Source of the DNA: Acidiphilium sp. 37-60-79
GTDB taxonomy: Bacteria > Pseudomonadota > Alphaproteobacteria > Acetobacterales > Acetobacteraceae
DNA length: 52,997 bases
Assembly (NCBI GenBank): GCA_002279355.1
Contig: NCBV01000030.1
Location: forward strand, 1 to 52,997
Direction of reading: 5' to 3'
Shown in pieces: positions 42,457-51,772 of the stretch. Position 1 is the stretch's first letter. Every line of letters begins with the position of its first letter. The position numbers were made by a program, and so were the translations under genes. Below the pieces are notes generated by a model. That model did no database searches. It had not been told where the DNA came from and saw only the letters and a list, made by a program, of their open reading frames with translations.

Positions 42457-43163
42457 TCGGGTTTCACGCCACCATCATCACCTTGTTTCCGGCCATGTTC
42501 CCCGGCCCGCTCGGCGAATCCCTCGCCGGTCGCGCCCTCAATACCGGCATCTGGTCGCTCGATACCATTGATATCCGGCAGTTCGGCCTTGGTGTGCATC
42601 GCAGTGTCGATGACACCCCGTTTGGCGGCGGCGCGGGCATGGTGCTGCGACCGGACGTGCTGGACGCGGCAATCGCCGCCGCGCAATCCAATGCGCCCCG
42701 CCCGCTGATTGCCCTCACCCCGCGCGGCACGCCGCTCACCCAAGCCCGTATCCGCAGCCTCGCCACTGGGCCGGGCGTGGTGTTGCTCTGCGGTCGCTAT
42801 GAAGGCATCGATCAACGCGTGCTGGATCGTCATGCCGCCGAAGAAATCAGCGTTGGTGATTATATTCTCTCAGGTGGTGAAATCGCGGCCCTCGCTATGC
42901 TCGATGCCACGATCCGCTTGCTGCCCGGCGTGATGGGCGCCGCCGAGAGCGCGGTGGAAGAATCCTTCTCGCTGCCGCTGCTCGAATATCCGCATTATAC
43001 CCGCCCCGCTATCTGGCAGGACCGCGCCGTGCCGCCCACCCTGCTCTCGGGCGATCATCAAGCCATCGCCGCTTGGCGCCGACAAGCAGCTGAAACCATC
43101 ACCCAACAACGCAGACCCGACCTCTGGGCCCGCCATGTTGCCACAACCCATCCCACACCCTAA
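42453..43163 (+). CDS. trmD: tRNA (guanine-N1)-methyltransferase TrmD
   Basis: A 236-residue SPOUT enzyme that methylates G37 next to the anticodon to prevent frameshifting. The deep-knot region [14 protein letters not shown] and [12 protein letters not shown] is diagnostic. The substrate segment [15 protein letters not shown] is present. It overlaps rimM by the ATGA and is followed by rplS 26 bases later. Confidence 0.97.
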   Translation: MIGFHATIITLFPAMFPGPLGESLAGRALNTGIWSLDTIDIRQFGLGVHRSVDDTPFGGGAGMVLRPDVLDAAIAAAQSNAPRPLIALTPRGTPLTQARIRSLATGPGVVLLCGRYEGIDQRVLDRHAAEEISVGDYILSGGEIAALAMLDATIRLLPGVMGAAESAVEESFSLPLLEYPHYTRPAIWQDRAVPPTLLSGDHQAIAAWRRQAAETITQQRRPDLWARHVATTHPTP

Positions 43164-43189
43164 AACGCACCCGCGAAAGGATTTTTCCG

Positions 43190-43564
43190 ATGAACCTGAT
43201 CCAAACGATCGATGCTGAACAGATCGCCAAACTCACCGCCGTCCGCGCCACCCCGAGCTTCAAGCCGGGCGATAATCTGCGCGTCTCGGTTCGGGTGACT
43301 GAGGGTGAACGCACCCGTATCCAAGCCTTCGAAGGCGTGTGCATCGCCCGCTCGAACAAAGGGATCGATTCCAACTTCACCGTCCGGAAAATCTCCTACG
43401 GCGAAGGCGTCGAACGCGTATTCCCGCTCCACTCGCCCAACGTGACCGATATCACCGTCACCCGCCGGGGCGATGTTCGCCGTGCGAAACTCTATTATCT
43501 GCGCACCCGCCGTGGCAAATCCGCCCGTATCGCTGAAGCAGCCCGCGAAACACCGGCGGCTTGA
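43190..43564 (+). CDS. rplS: 50S ribosomal protein L19
   Basis: A 124-residue 50S protein at the 30S-50S interface. Hallmarks are the segment [26 protein letters not shown] and [12 protein letters not shown], with the basic tail [18 protein letters not shown]. It ends the ffh-rpsP-rimM-trmD-rplS group. Confidence 0.98.
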   Translation: MNLIQTIDAEQIAKLTAVRATPSFKPGDNLRVSVRVTEGERTRIQAFEGVCIARSNKGIDSNFTVRKISYGEGVERVFPLHSPNVTDITVTRRGDVRRAKLYYLRTRRGKSARIAEAARETPAA

Positions 43565-43576
43565 AGGGTTAGGGAA

Positions 43577-43623
43577 GTTCGGGGGGCGTTGCCCCCTGAA
43601 GCCCCCTCCCGGAACTGAGTTCC
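43577..43623 (+). promoter_or_regulatory. Alternative-hairpin region between rplS and leuC
   Basis: GGGGGC and GCCCCC form a tight hairpin (43582-43596), and GGAAC/GTTCC forms another (43611-43623). The first arm (AGTTC-GGGGGG) can instead pair with CCCCCTCCC-GGAACT, which would disrupt both. This resembles an attenuator or the GC-rich dispersed motif common in Acetobacteraceae. No Leu-rich leader peptide is seen. Confidence 0.35.
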
Positions 43624-43672
43624 AGGGCCAGCATTCTTGGCCTGCCTAAATCCTCAATTGTCGGAGGTTCTC

Positions 43673-45073
43673 ATGGCAGCAACATTGTTTGATAAAATCT
43701 GGGCGGCCCATGTGGTTGATCGCCTGCCCGATGGCACGTGCATTTTATACATCGATCGGCATTTGGTGCACGAAGTCACGTCGCCACAGGCGTTTGAGGG
43801 GCTGCGCCTCGCGGGCCGGCCAGTGCGCCGGGTCGATGCAACGATTGCGGTCGCCGATCATAATGTTCCCACGGAAAATCGCGCAGCTTCGATTGCCGAG
43901 CCGGAATCGGCTTTGCAGGTGGCAACGCTGGAGCAGAATGTCGCGGCTTTTGGTGTGCCCTATATTCCAGTGACGGATGTGCGTCAGGGCATCGTCCATG
44001 TCATCGGCCCGGAACAGGGATTTTCGCTACCGGGCATGACCTTGGTGTGCGGCGACTCCCATACATCGACGCATGGGGCGCTCGGCGCGCTGGCGTTCGG
44101 GATTGGCACGTCCGAGGTTGAGCATGTGCTGGCCACGCAAACCTTGTTGCAGGCGCCCGCAAAGAACATGCTGATCGAGGTGACCGGCACACTACCGCCG
44201 GGCTGCACCGCCAAGGATATTATTCTCGCGATTATTGGCAAAATCGGCACGGCGGGCGGCAACGGCCATGTGATCGAATATGCCGGCCCGGCAATCCGCG
44301 CGCTCGACATGGCGGGCCGGATGACCGTGTGCAACATGTCGATCGAGGCAGGTGCGCGGGCCGGGCTGATTGCGCCCGATGACGTGACGTTCGATTATGT
44401 CCGCACCCGCCCGCACGCCCCAAAAGGCGAGGCGTTAGAGCACGCGATCCGCTATTGGCGCAGCCTCGTTTCGGATGCCGATGCGGTGTATGACCGGGTG
44501 GTCACGCTTGATGTCAGTGATCTAGCGCCGCAAGTGACCTGGGGCACCAGCCCCGAGGCCGTCGTGCCGATCACCGGCGCGGTGCCAAACCCTGCCGATG
44601 AAGCCGACCCAGCCAAGCGCGCTCAGCTTGAGCGGATGTTATCTTATATGGATTTAACACCCGGACAGAAGCTGGACGGGCTGAAAATCGACACCGTTTT
44701 TATCGGCTCCTGCACCAATTCGCGGATCGAAGATTTGCGCGCCGCCGCTGCGATCATCCAGGGCCGCCGGGTGGCCGCGCATGTGCGCGCGATGGTGGTT
44801 CCCGGTTCCGGGCTGATCAAAGCGGAGGCCGAGGCCGAAGGGCTCGCCGCTTTGTTCAAAGAGGCGGGGTTTGAATGGCGCGAGGCTGGCTGCTCGATGT
44901 GCCTGGGCATGAATCCGGACAAGCTCAAGCCCGGTGATCGTTGCGCCAGCACCAGCAATCGTAATTTCGAGGGCCGCCAAGGTCCGGGCGGTCGCACCCA
45001 TCTGCTCTCGCCCAGCATGGCCGCCGCCGCCGCCATCGCCGGCGCGCTCACCGATGTGCGGAGCCTCGCCTGA
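43673..45073 (+). CDS. leuC: 3-isopropylmalate dehydratase large subunit
   Basis: A 466-residue aconitase-fold enzyme for leucine synthesis. It isomerises 2- to 3-isopropylmalate together with LeuD. The [4Fe-4S] ligands are the Cys in [15 protein letters not shown] and the pair in [14 protein letters not shown]. The substrate segment [21 protein letters not shown] is present. The start is ATG 43673, with GGAGG about 6 bases upstream; the longer frame is not needed. leuD overlaps its stop (TGATG). Confidence 0.96.
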   Translation: MAATLFDKIWAAHVVDRLPDGTCILYIDRHLVHEVTSPQAFEGLRLAGRPVRRVDATIAVADHNVPTENRAASIAEPESALQVATLEQNVAAFGVPYIPVTDVRQGIVHVIGPEQGFSLPGMTLVCGDSHTSTHGALGALAFGIGTSEVEHVLATQTLLQAPAKNMLIEVTGTLPPGCTAKDIILAIIGKIGTAGGNGHVIEYAGPAIRALDMAGRMTVCNMSIEAGARAGLIAPDDVTFDYVRTRPHAPKGEALEHAIRYWRSLVSDADAVYDRVVTLDVSDLAPQVTWGTSPEAVVPITGAVPNPADEADPAKRAQLERMLSYMDLTPGQKLDGLKIDTVFIGSCTNSRIEDLRAAAAIIQGRRVAAHVRAMVVPGSGLIKAEAEAEGLAALFKEAGFEWREAGCSMCLGMNPDKLKPGDRCASTSNRNFEGRQGPGGRTHLLSPSMAAAAAIAGALTDVRSLA

Positions 45074-45693
45074 TGGACAAATTCACCCGCCTCGAAGCCA
45101 TCGCCGCCCCCTTGCCGATGGCCAATGTCGATACCGACAAAATCATCCCCGCCCGCTTTTTAAAAACCATCAAGCGCAGCGGCCTTGGCGTGCATCTGTT
45201 CGCGGGCCTACGTTATGATGAAAACGGCGCGGAACATCCCGATTTTGTGCTGAACTGCACACCTTATCGCGACGCGCAAATCCTGATCGCCGGGGAAAAT
45301 TTCGGCTGCGGTTCCTCGCGCGAACATGCCCCCTGGGCGCTGCTGGATTTCGGGCTGCGCTGCATCATCGCCCCCGGCTTTGCCGATATTTTCTATAATA
45401 ACTGCTTCAAAAACGGCATTCTGCCCATCGTGCTGCCCGCCGATCAATGCGCGGCGCTGATGGCGGATGCGCAAACCGGCGCCAATGCCCGCATCATCGT
45501 CGATCTCGCCGCGCAAACCGTCTCGCGCCCGGATGGCGAAGCCTTCGCTTTCGAGATCAATCCATTTCGTAAACATTGCCTGCTCAACGGGCTCGATGAT
45601 ATCGGCCTGACCCTCGAACACGCCGCCGCCATCACCGATTACGAAGCCCGCCTGGACGCCGCGCCCTGGCGCCCCGCGATCCCGGCCCTCTGA
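45073..45693 (+). CDS. leuD: 3-isopropylmalate dehydratase small subunit
   Basis: A 206-residue swivel domain that completes the LeuCD enzyme. Signatures are [15 protein letters not shown] at the N-terminus and [17 protein letters not shown], the active-site loop. Its ATG overlaps the leuC stop, showing tight coupling. leuB starts 18 bases after its stop. Confidence 0.96.
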   Translation: MDKFTRLEAIAAPLPMANVDTDKIIPARFLKTIKRSGLGVHLFAGLRYDENGAEHPDFVLNCTPYRDAQILIAGENFGCGSSREHAPWALLDFGLRCIIAPGFADIFYNNCFKNGILPIVLPADQCAALMADAQTGANARIIVDLAAQTVSRPDGEAFAFEINPFRKHCLLNGLDDIGLTLEHAAAITDYEARLDAAPWRPAIPAL

Positions 45694-45711
45694 CCAGCAA
45701 AGAGGCCCCGC

Positions 45712-46827
45712 ATGACGATTCCGCACAAAAAACTTTTGCTCCTGCCCGGCGATGGCATTGGACCCGAAGTGATGGCCCAAGCGCGCCGAGTGATCGATTT
45801 TCTCAGCCAATCCGGCGTGGCCACCTTCGAGATCACCACCGATTTGGTCGGCGGTGCCTCAATCGAGGCCTTTGGCGCGCCGATTACCGATGCTGTGATC
45901 GCCAAAGCCCGCGCTGCCGATGCCGTGCTGTTTGGCGCCGTCGGCGGGCCGCAATGGGATCGCGAGCCGTTCGATAACCGCCCGGAAATCGCGATTCTCG
46001 AGCTGCGCAAACAGCTCGGCCTGTTCGCCAATCTGCGCCCCGCCCCGGTTTTTGAGGCGCTGATCGAGGCCAGCCCCCTGAAAGCGGACCTCGTGCGCGG
46101 GCTTGATTTGATGATCGTGCGCGAAGCGACCGGCGGCATTTATTTCGGCGAGCCGCGCGGCATCGAAACCCTGCCCGATGGCTCCAAGCGCGGCATCAAT
46201 ACCGAAATCTACACCACCGCCGAAATCATCCGGGTCGGCCGTGTGGCGTTCGATCTCGCCCGCCAGCGCGATAAGCGTCTCACCAGCGTCGAAAAAGCCA
46301 ATGTGATGGAATCCGGCCTGCTCTGGCGGGAAACCATCACCGCCCTCGCCGCTGAGTATCCGGACGTCGCGCTGAACCATATGTATGCCGATAATTGCGC
46401 CATGCAGCTGGCGCGCAACCCGCGCCAGTTCGATGTGATCGTAACCTCCAACCTGTTTGGCGATTTATTGTCGGATTTGGCCTCGATGCTCACCGGCTCG
46501 CTCGGTATGCTCGGCTCCGCCACCCTCGGCGCCACCCTGCCGAACGGCAAACGCCACGCCCTGTATGAGCCTATCCATGGCTCCGCACCCGATATTGCCG
46601 GGAAAGACAAGGCCAACCCGCTCGCCCAAATCCTCAGCCTCGCCATGCTGCTGCGCACCTCACTACACCTGCCCGACGCCGCCACCCAGGTCGAAACCGC
46701 CGTCGCGGCGGCGCTGAATGCGGGCTATCGCACTGCCGATATCGCCGAGGTCGGAGCAAAATCAGTGAGCACGACCGCGATGGGTGATGCGGTGATTGCA
46801 GCCTTGGTGGTTGGAGCGACGAAGTAA
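45712..46827 (+). CDS. leuB: 3-isopropylmalate dehydrogenase
   Basis: A 371-residue NAD-dependent decarboxylating dehydrogenase. The start LLLPGDGIGPEVMAQARRVI is typical. Substrate and metal residues are in DLMIVREATGGIYFG, VEKANVMESGLLWRE and NLFGDLLSDLASML. Nucleotide recognition is in EPIHGSAPDIAGKDKANP. It completes leuCDB; leuA is not in the window. An inverted repeat follows its stop. Confidence 0.97.
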   Translation: MTIPHKKLLLLPGDGIGPEVMAQARRVIDFLSQSGVATFEITTDLVGGASIEAFGAPITDAVIAKARAADAVLFGAVGGPQWDREPFDNRPEIAILELRKQLGLFANLRPAPVFEALIEASPLKADLVRGLDLMIVREATGGIYFGEPRGIETLPDGSKRGINTEIYTTAEIIRVGRVAFDLARQRDKRLTSVEKANVMESGLLWRETITALAAEYPDVALNHMYADNCAMQLARNPRQFDVIVTSNLFGDLLSDLASMLTGSLGMLGSATLGATLPNGKRHALYEPIHGSAPDIAGKDKANPLAQILSLAMLLRTSLHLPDAATQVETAVAAALNAGYRTADIAEVGAKSVSTTAMGDAVIAALVVGATK

Positions 46828-46831
46828 GACG

Positions 46832-46853
46832 GGTTCTTTTTGGAAAAAGAACC
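46832..46853. terminator. Hairpin between convergent leuB and tlyA
   Basis: GGTTCTTTTT and AAAAAGAACC form a perfect 10-bp stem with a 2-base loop, between the ends of leuB (46827) and tlyA (46865). T-runs lie within the stem rather than after it, so it is not a classical intrinsic terminator. Its place between convergent genes suggests a bidirectional end. Confidence 0.6.
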
Positions 46854-46864
46854 AAAAACTTCCC

Positions 46865-47602
46865 TCAGGTTTTTTCGGCGCCGATCAGAAATTCGATATT
46901 GCCCTCTGGGCCGGTGATCGGGCTTTCGGTGATGCCGCGCACGGTCCAGCCGGGGAGTGAGCGCCACCAATCCTCGATCATGGCGCACACCGCCTGATGC
47001 ACCGCCGGGTCACGAACCACCCCGCCTTTACCAACGGCATCGCGCCCGGCTTCGAATTGCGGCTTGATCAGCGCGATGGCGCGCGCACCCGGACGGCATA
47101 AGTCGAGCCCCGCCGGCAGCAACGTGCGCAGACCTATGAAGCTCGCATCGCACACCAGAATATCAATCGGGTCGGTAATCAAAGCGGGCGTCAAATGCCG
47201 CGCATTGGTCTTTTCATACACCACCACACGCGGATCATCGCGCAATTTCCAAGCAAGTTGCCCATGACCCACATCGACGGCATGCACGCGGGCCGCACCG
47301 CGGCTGAGCAAAACATCGGTGAAGCCGCCGGTCGAGGCACCCAGATCGAGGGCGATCGCGCCGCTCGGATCAACGCCAAAATAATCCAGCCCGCGCACCA
47401 GTTTTAGCCCGCCGCGCGACACCCAGGGATGCGCCTTGCCGCGCACCAGCAGCGGCGCCGACTCAGCGATCATATCCCCTGGCTTATCAATGCGCCGCTC
47501 GCCGGAAAACACCAGGCCAGCCATGACCGAGGCGGCAGCTTGGCTGCGCGTGTCACAAAGTCCGCGCTCGACCAGCAAAATATCAGCGCGCCGCTTTGTC
47601 AT
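46865..47602 (-). CDS. tlyA: TlyA family rRNA (cytidine-2'-O)-methyltransferase
   Basis: A 245-residue protein. The N-terminal S4 RNA-binding domain (RADILLVERGLCDTRSQAAASVMAG) is followed by a SAM-binding FtsJ/RrmJ-type fold (ALDLGASTGGFTDVLLSRGAA). TlyA methylates 16S and 23S rRNA at cytidine 2'-O positions; older names include hemolysin A. ATG 47602 is preferred over the TTG at 47608. It lies downstream of the XRE gene, leftward, with a strong GC hairpin between them. Confidence 0.94.
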   Translation of the reverse strand: MTKRRADILLVERGLCDTRSQAAASVMAGLVFSGERRIDKPGDMIAESAPLLVRGKAHPWVSRGGLKLVRGLDYFGVDPSGAIALDLGASTGGFTDVLLSRGAARVHAVDVGHGQLAWKLRDDPRVVVYEKTNARHLTPALITDPIDILVCDASFIGLRTLLPAGLDLCRPGARAIALIKPQFEAGRDAVGKGGVVRDPAVHQAVCAMIEDWWRSLPGWTVRGITESPITGPEGNIEFLIGAEKT

Positions 47603-47637
47603 AACCAAATCCTGTCACAACAAACGCACACGATAAG

Positions 47638-47664
47638 GGCGGCGCCGCTTGAACCGGCGCCGCC
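47638..47664 (-). terminator. GC-rich hairpin between the XRE gene and tlyA
   Basis: GGCGGCGCCG pairs with CGGCGCCGCC around a 7-base loop. It lies 18 bases beyond the XRE stop, on the leftward side, and 36 bases before the tlyA start. There is no T-run after it, so it may stop RNA polymerase only with help, or divide the two transcripts. Confidence 0.45.
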
Positions 47665-47681
47665 AACGGGAGCGGAGCTAA

Positions 47682-48014
47682 CTAACCGCGCGCTAAACGC
47701 TTGGCGGTTCGCAACAAAATTTGGCGATCTTCCGTGGCGCAGGATCGATAAAGCCGCATCAATGCGAGCTCGTCGCCCTGCAAGGTGCCGGTCTCGCCGG
47801 ACACCAGATAGGCCAGCGATGTTCCAAGAACCTTTGCAATTCGCTCAAGATTCTCGCGCACCTGACCTGCACGGTCAGTTTCCCATTGTGCAATCGCCGA
47901 ACGTGACACCCCTAACTGACCGGCAAACTCGTCTTGGGTCAGATTATTGGCGAGCCGGAGCGCACGAATGCGCTGACCGACCGATTCAAGGCTGGGATTT
48001 TTTTTCGTAACCAT
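47682..48014 (-). CDS. XRE family transcriptional regulator
   Basis: A 110-residue regulator with one Cro/C1-type helix-turn-helix (IRALRLANNLTQDEFAGQLGVSRSAIAQWET). The tail (DRQILLRTAKRLARG) is helical, without a known sensor domain. The gene starts at ATG 48014 and has an unusually AT-rich upstream region. It may regulate itself or neighbours; the target is unknown. Its 3' side faces tlyA on the same strand. Confidence 0.9.
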   Translation of the reverse strand: MVTKKNPSLESVGQRIRALRLANNLTQDEFAGQLGVSRSAIAQWETDRAGQVRENLERIAKVLGTSLAYLVSGETGTLQGDELALMRLYRSCATEDRQILLRTAKRLARG

Positions 48015-48311
48015 AAAGATGGTATAGATGCCTCAAATCCGATAATCTAGATCTATTTTCGATATTTTGCCGTCTAACGAGAATATAATTTTTGGTAATT
48101 TACTCTACCTAAACGGCCGGACGCAATAGATTAAATCAACCATTGGTAGCCAAACATTCAATAAATTGCCGGTATTTAGCTGGTTTGTCATGTTTATTTA
48201 ATTGTCAATAATGTTTTTTGTCCGATTCTCGAATATCATTCTAAATCCCAAATTCTACCAAATTAAATAATACCGATTACAAACGTTTGTAGTTAACGTT
48301 TCGGTCTATTG
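48015..48311. other. AT-rich intergenic region upstream of the XRE gene
   Basis: About 297 bases with no gene, noticeably AT-richer than the surrounding DNA. It carries the XRE promoter and a perfect 14-bp palindrome, TACAAACGTTTGTA, at 48278-48291, close to the 3' end of rsmB. The palindrome could be a regulator site. The composition suggests either a promoter-dense region or foreign DNA. Confidence 0.4.
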
Positions 48312-49562
48312 TTAGCTCCGGCGCAGCCGCACCGTAAAGAATCCGTCCATGCTCCCTTGGTCAAGCCAAAGCCCCGGGTCGGTGCGCAAAGCCCCTTCAG
48401 GAGTCACCGCGTCAGCCAGATCCGGCATGTCATCGGCTCGTATCGGGTCAATAACCAAATTATGCCGCCCCATCGCCGCCTTGACGCGGGCAAACCCTTC
48501 TTCTTCCTGCAACGAACATACCGCATAAACCAGCGTGCCGCTCGGGGCTAACCGCGCCACCGCCGCATCGATCAGCCGATCCTGTAGCGCGGCACAGGCC
48601 GCCACATCGGCCGGTCGGCGCAAATGCAAAATCTCCGGATGCCTGCGGATCGTGCCGGTCGCCGAGCAGGGCGCATCGAGCAAAATCATCGGATATGGTT
48701 CAAGCGCCACGGCAAGCGCATCGGCGACCCTTAAATCAGCCGCGAGGCCCAGCCGTTGCATATTCTCAGCAAGCCGCTTCATCCGCTGCGCATCGCGGTC
48801 CAACGCCGTCACCTGCGCGCCCAGCGCGGCAAGCTGCATGGTTTTGCCACCGGGAGCCGCGCACATATCCAGCACCCGTTGCCCCGCCACCGCGCCAAAC
48901 AGCCGCACCGGCAGGGCCGCCGCGGCATCCTGCACCCAGAGCGTCCCCGCACGGAAACCCTCCAGCGCCGTCACATCGCTCCCGGCAGGCAGCCGCGCCG
49001 TGCCGGTGCTCAAGAGCCGCGCGCCCTCCGGCGCTGGCGTGCCGGGTTTGAGCGACACATCAAGCGGCGCCTCAGTGCGATGGCCCAGCGCAATGTCGCG
49101 CGCCCGTGCGCCCCAACTTGCCCATAGCCAAGCGGGCGTATCCAAGCGCGGCGCATCCAGCGCCTCCAGCCCAGCCGGCCCAGCCTCGCTCACCCGGCGC
49201 AGCACCGCATTGACCAACCCGGCAAATTTCGTGAGCCCCCGCGCCCGTGCCAAATCCACCGCCGTTGCCACCGCCGCATGCGCCCCCGTGCCCAAATACA
49301 GCGATTGCGCCGCGCCAATCCGTAACACATGCTGCACCGGGACCGGCGGTGCGCGCTGCACATGCGTCTCAATCATCGCATCCAAACTGCCCAAATGCCG
49401 CAGCACCGTCGCCGCAATCCGGTGCGCCGCCGCCCGATCACGCGGCTCAGCCGCCAGACGCACCCGGTCCAACGCTGCATCCAGTGTCACATGCCGATCC
49501 AGCACCGCCGCCACCAGATCAAACGCAATCGCGCGGGTCGGATCCATCGGGACTTGCTTCAT
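48312..49562 (-). CDS. rsmB: 16S rRNA (cytosine-967-C5)-methyltransferase RsmB-type
   Basis: About 416 residues. The N-terminal NusB-like helical domain is followed by a NOL1/NOP2/Sun SAM-methyltransferase domain. Motif IV DAPCSATGTIRRHPEI and motif VI YAVCSLQEEEG hold the two Cys of the m5C mechanism; motif I is VLDMCAAPGGKTMQLA. The start is uncertain, with ATG at 49562 and 49547. The tRNA-Ala gene ends 24 bases upstream on the same strand, with no terminator visible between them, so they may be co-transcribed. Confidence 0.93.
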   Translation of the reverse strand: MKQVPMDPTRAIAFDLVAAVLDRHVTLDAALDRVRLAAEPRDRAAAHRIAATVLRHLGSLDAMIETHVQRAPPVPVQHVLRIGAAQSLYLGTGAHAAVATAVDLARARGLTKFAGLVNAVLRRVSEAGPAGLEALDAPRLDTPAWLWASWGARARDIALGHRTEAPLDVSLKPGTPAPEGARLLSTGTARLPAGSDVTALEGFRAGTLWVQDAAAALPVRLFGAVAGQRVLDMCAAPGGKTMQLAALGAQVTALDRDAQRMKRLAENMQRLGLAADLRVADALAVALEPYPMILLDAPCSATGTIRRHPEILHLRRPADVAACAALQDRLIDAAVARLAPSGTLVYAVCSLQEEEGFARVKAAMGRHNLVIDPIRADDMPDLADAVTPEGALRTDPGLWLDQGSMDGFFTVRLRRS

Positions 49563-49586
49563 TCCATCGTGATCGGAGAAAAGGGA

Positions 49587-49662
49587 TGGTGGAGCTGAGG
49601 GGAATCGAACCCCTGACCTCCTCATTGCGAACGAGGCGCTCTCCCAACTGAGCTACAGCCCC
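49587..49662 (-). tRNA. tRNA-Ala (anticodon CGC)
   Basis: A 76-base cloverleaf. The acceptor stem starts GGGGCTG and ends CAGCTCC with the 3' CCA encoded, including the G3-U70 pair that marks alanine tRNA. The D arm GCTCAGTTGGGAGAGC and T arm AGGGGTTCGATTCCCCT are canonical. The anticodon loop is TTCGCAA, giving anticodon CGC for codon GCG. It lies just upstream of rsmB. Confidence 0.97.
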
Positions 49663-49765
49663 ATCCCTGCGCACCGCATCGCCCAACCGCGCCGCCTAGT
49701 CAAGCACCCGTGCATTGCGCCGAACGCGCCAGTTGAGTAACCCCGTCCCAAACAGGAGCGAAAAT

Positions 49766-50071
49766 ATGCTATATTCGGTGTTCTGGTTCCTCAACGAGAT
49801 CCTCGAACTCTTTATCTATGTGTTGATCGCGACCGCCATTTTCAGTTGGCTCGAAGCCTTTGGCGTGCTCGATTCCCGCAACCGCACGGTCTATAAAATC
49901 GGTGACGTGCTGGACCGATTGACCAACCCGGTGCTCGCCCCGGTGCGTCGGCTCGTGCCCTCGATCGGCGGGATCGATATCTCGTTTATCATTGTTTTCC
50001 TGCTCTGCCGGGCGCTGCAAATTTTTCTGGGCGGGCTTTATGGCCACCTGCTCGCAGCCGGGCTGAATTGA
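49766..50071 (+). CDS. yggT: YggT family membrane protein
   Basis: A 101-residue protein with two membrane spans and the YggT pattern ([14 protein letters not shown], then [24 protein letters not shown]). YggT proteins are integral inner-membrane proteins linked to osmotic or cell-division functions of unclear mechanism. The ATG at 49766 has GGAG upstream. folD starts 2 bases beyond its stop. Confidence 0.9.
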   Translation: MLYSVFWFLNEILELFIYVLIATAIFSWLEAFGVLDSRNRTVYKIGDVLDRLTNPVLAPVRRLVPSIGGIDISFIIVFLLCRALQIFLGGLYGHLLAAGLN

Positions 50072-50073
50072 GC

Positions 50074-50916
50074 ATGACGGCGCAAATCATCGATGGCCGC
50101 GCCGTCGCCGCCGCCCTGCGCGAAAATGTCGCGGCGCGTGCCAGCGCCCTGCCGTATCGCCCCGGCCTTGCGGTGGTTTTGGTCGGCGATGATCCGGCCA
50201 GCCGCGTTTACGTCCGCAATAAAGACAAGGCAGCCTTGCAAGTCGGGCTGCACGCCCGCACCATCGCGTTGCCAGCCGATACCACCGAAGCCGCGCTCCT
50301 GGCGCTGATCAAAAACCTCAATGATGACCCGCAGACCGACGGTATTTTGGTCCAACTCCCCTTACCCGCGCACATCCGGAGCGACATCGTGCTCCGCGCG
50401 ATCGACCCCGCGAAGGATGTCGATGGGTTCCACCCCGATAATGTCGCGGCCCTCGCGCTCGGCGAACCCGGCCTCGTGCCCTGCACCCCGCGCGGCATTT
50501 TGCGCCTGCTCGAACACGCGCAGATCCCGCTCCGGGGAGCTAAGGCGCTGGTGATTGGCCGCTCGAACATCGTGGGCAAGCCCGTAGCCGCTTTGCTGGT
50601 CGCCCAAAACGCCACCGTCACCATCGCCCATTCCGCCACCCGTGACCTTGCGGGCGAATGCCGCCGTGCCGAGATCGTCATCGCCGCGGTTGGCCGCGCC
50701 GAAATGGTTCGCGGTGATTGGATCGCACCCGGCGCCACGCTCATCGATGTCGGCATCAACCGCACCGACGCCGGCACCCTGGTCGGCGATATCGCCTATG
50801 CCGAAGCCTTGCCGATTGCCGGGGCCATCACCCCGGTCCCCGGCGGCGTCGGCCCGATGACCATTGCCTGCCTGCTCGAAAACACACTCACCGCCGCCAT
50901 CGCCCGCCGCCACTAG
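50074..50916 (+). CDS. folD: Bifunctional methylene-tetrahydrofolate dehydrogenase/cyclohydrolase
   Basis: A 280-residue enzyme of one-carbon metabolism, converting 5,10-methylene-THF to 10-formyl-THF with NADP. The catalytic region [13 protein letters not shown] contains the key Lys, and [11 protein letters not shown] and DVDGFHP are conserved substrate loops. Nucleotide binding is in [16 protein letters not shown], and the C-terminus has [22 protein letters not shown] 50074 is chosen over the overlapping TTG at 50068. Its TAG stop is supplied by the CTAG end of a palindromic repeat. Confidence 0.97.
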   Translation: MTAQIIDGRAVAAALRENVAARASALPYRPGLAVVLVGDDPASRVYVRNKDKAALQVGLHARTIALPADTTEAALLALIKNLNDDPQTDGILVQLPLPAHIRSDIVLRAIDPAKDVDGFHPDNVAALALGEPGLVPCTPRGILRLLEHAQIPLRGAKALVIGRSNIVGKPVAALLVAQNATVTIAHSATRDLAGECRRAEIVIAAVGRAEMVRGDWIAPGATLIDVGINRTDAGTLVGDIAYAEALPIAGAITPVPGGVGPMTIACLLENTLTAAIARRH

Positions 50917-50965
50917 TGTCCTGCCTCTGAAATTCATCTAATGAATTTCAGAGGCAGGACACTAG
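50913..50965. repeat. Palindromic repeat, copy 3 (perfect A module)
   Basis: A 53-bp perfect palindrome with 25-bp arms around CTA. It begins CTAGTGTCCTGCC and ends with the mirrored GGCAGGACACTAG. The core CTGAAATTCAT is shared with copy 1. The left CTAG contains the folD stop codon. It may also work as a hairpin after folD. Confidence 0.9.
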
Positions 50966-51076
50966 AGTAGCGGGTCGCCGAAAGCCCTGCACCGGCGCCC
51001 GCGCCCGCAAAATTGCTGGCCAAATCCGACCGATGCTGTATTTTGCCGGGCGCGAACCGGCTGGAGGGAGCAAAAA

Positions 51077-51772
51077 ATGAGATCTCGGACCCTGAACCTA
51101 TTGGCCCTCGGCGGTGGAATCATTGTCGCGGCACTCGGCACGCATTTTCTGACCCATCACGGCAAATCCAAAGCCGCGGCCAATGACAACCCGCCCGTTG
51201 TGCAAACCGCCTTCACCGCCGCCAGCCTGATCCAGCCCGGCGATCCGGTCTATGGCAATCCGCAAGCGCAGGTCACCATCGTTGATTTCTATGATATTCG
51301 CTGCCCGCCCTGTCGGCGGATGAATCTGCGCTTCAACCGGCTGATGCTGACCAACCATAATTTTCGCTATGTCGCGGTCGATTACCCTATTCTCGGCAAG
51401 CCCAGCACGCTCGGCACCAAGGCGCTGTTCGCCGCCGCCTTGCAGCATAAATATCGCCCACTGCGCCATATTTTGATGCGCCAAAAACGCAAACCCACGC
51501 TTTTGCTCCTGGAAGCCGACGCCAAAAAAGTCGGCCTCGATTGGGCCACGCTGAAAACCGACATGAACAGCCCCGCCGTCACCGCCCGGCTCAAGGCCAA
51601 TCTCGCACGCGGCCATGGTCTCGGCCTGAAATACGTGCCGAGCTGGTATATCGGCCATCAGCGCATCATCGGTTCAATCAGCTACGCCCATTTGGTCAAA
51701 ACCATCGATCAGGCGGAGGCGGCGCAACGCCAAGCGGCGGCACCAAAAGCGGCGGCGCCGAGCAAATCCTGA
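51077..51772 (+). CDS. DsbA-like thioredoxin-fold protein
   Basis: A 231-residue protein. The N-terminal membrane anchor or signal (NLLALGGGIIVAALGTHFL) is followed by a DsbA/thioredoxin domain whose active site is Cys76-Pro-Pro-Cys79 (IRCPPC). The cis-Pro loop is in KYVPSWYIGHQRI. The CPPC form suggests a disulfide oxidoreductase or DsbG/DsbC-like partner in the periplasm; a tail of Ala/Lys repeats follows. RBS GGAGGGAGC precedes the ATG. The cytochrome gene converges on it, with no overlap in function evident. Confidence 0.85.
   Translation: MRSRTLNLLALGGGIIVAALGTHFLTHHGKSKAAANDNPPVVQTAFTAASLIQPGDPVYGNPQAQVTIVDFYDIRCPPCRRMNLRFNRLMLTNHNFRYVAVDYPILGKPSTLGTKALFAAALQHKYRPLRHILMRQKRKPTLLLLEADAKKVGLDWATLKTDMNSPAVTARLKANLARGHGLGLKYVPSWYIGHQRIIGSISYAHLVKTIDQAEAAQRQAAAPKAAAPSKS

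Noticed and set aside
43565-43672. Leucine-rich leader peptide before leuC
   Set aside because: No short frame with consecutive Leu codons and a ribosome site is found.
46832-46853. Classical intrinsic terminator between leuB and tlyA
   Set aside because: The T-run is inside the stem rather than after it, so only a bidirectional hairpin is claimed.
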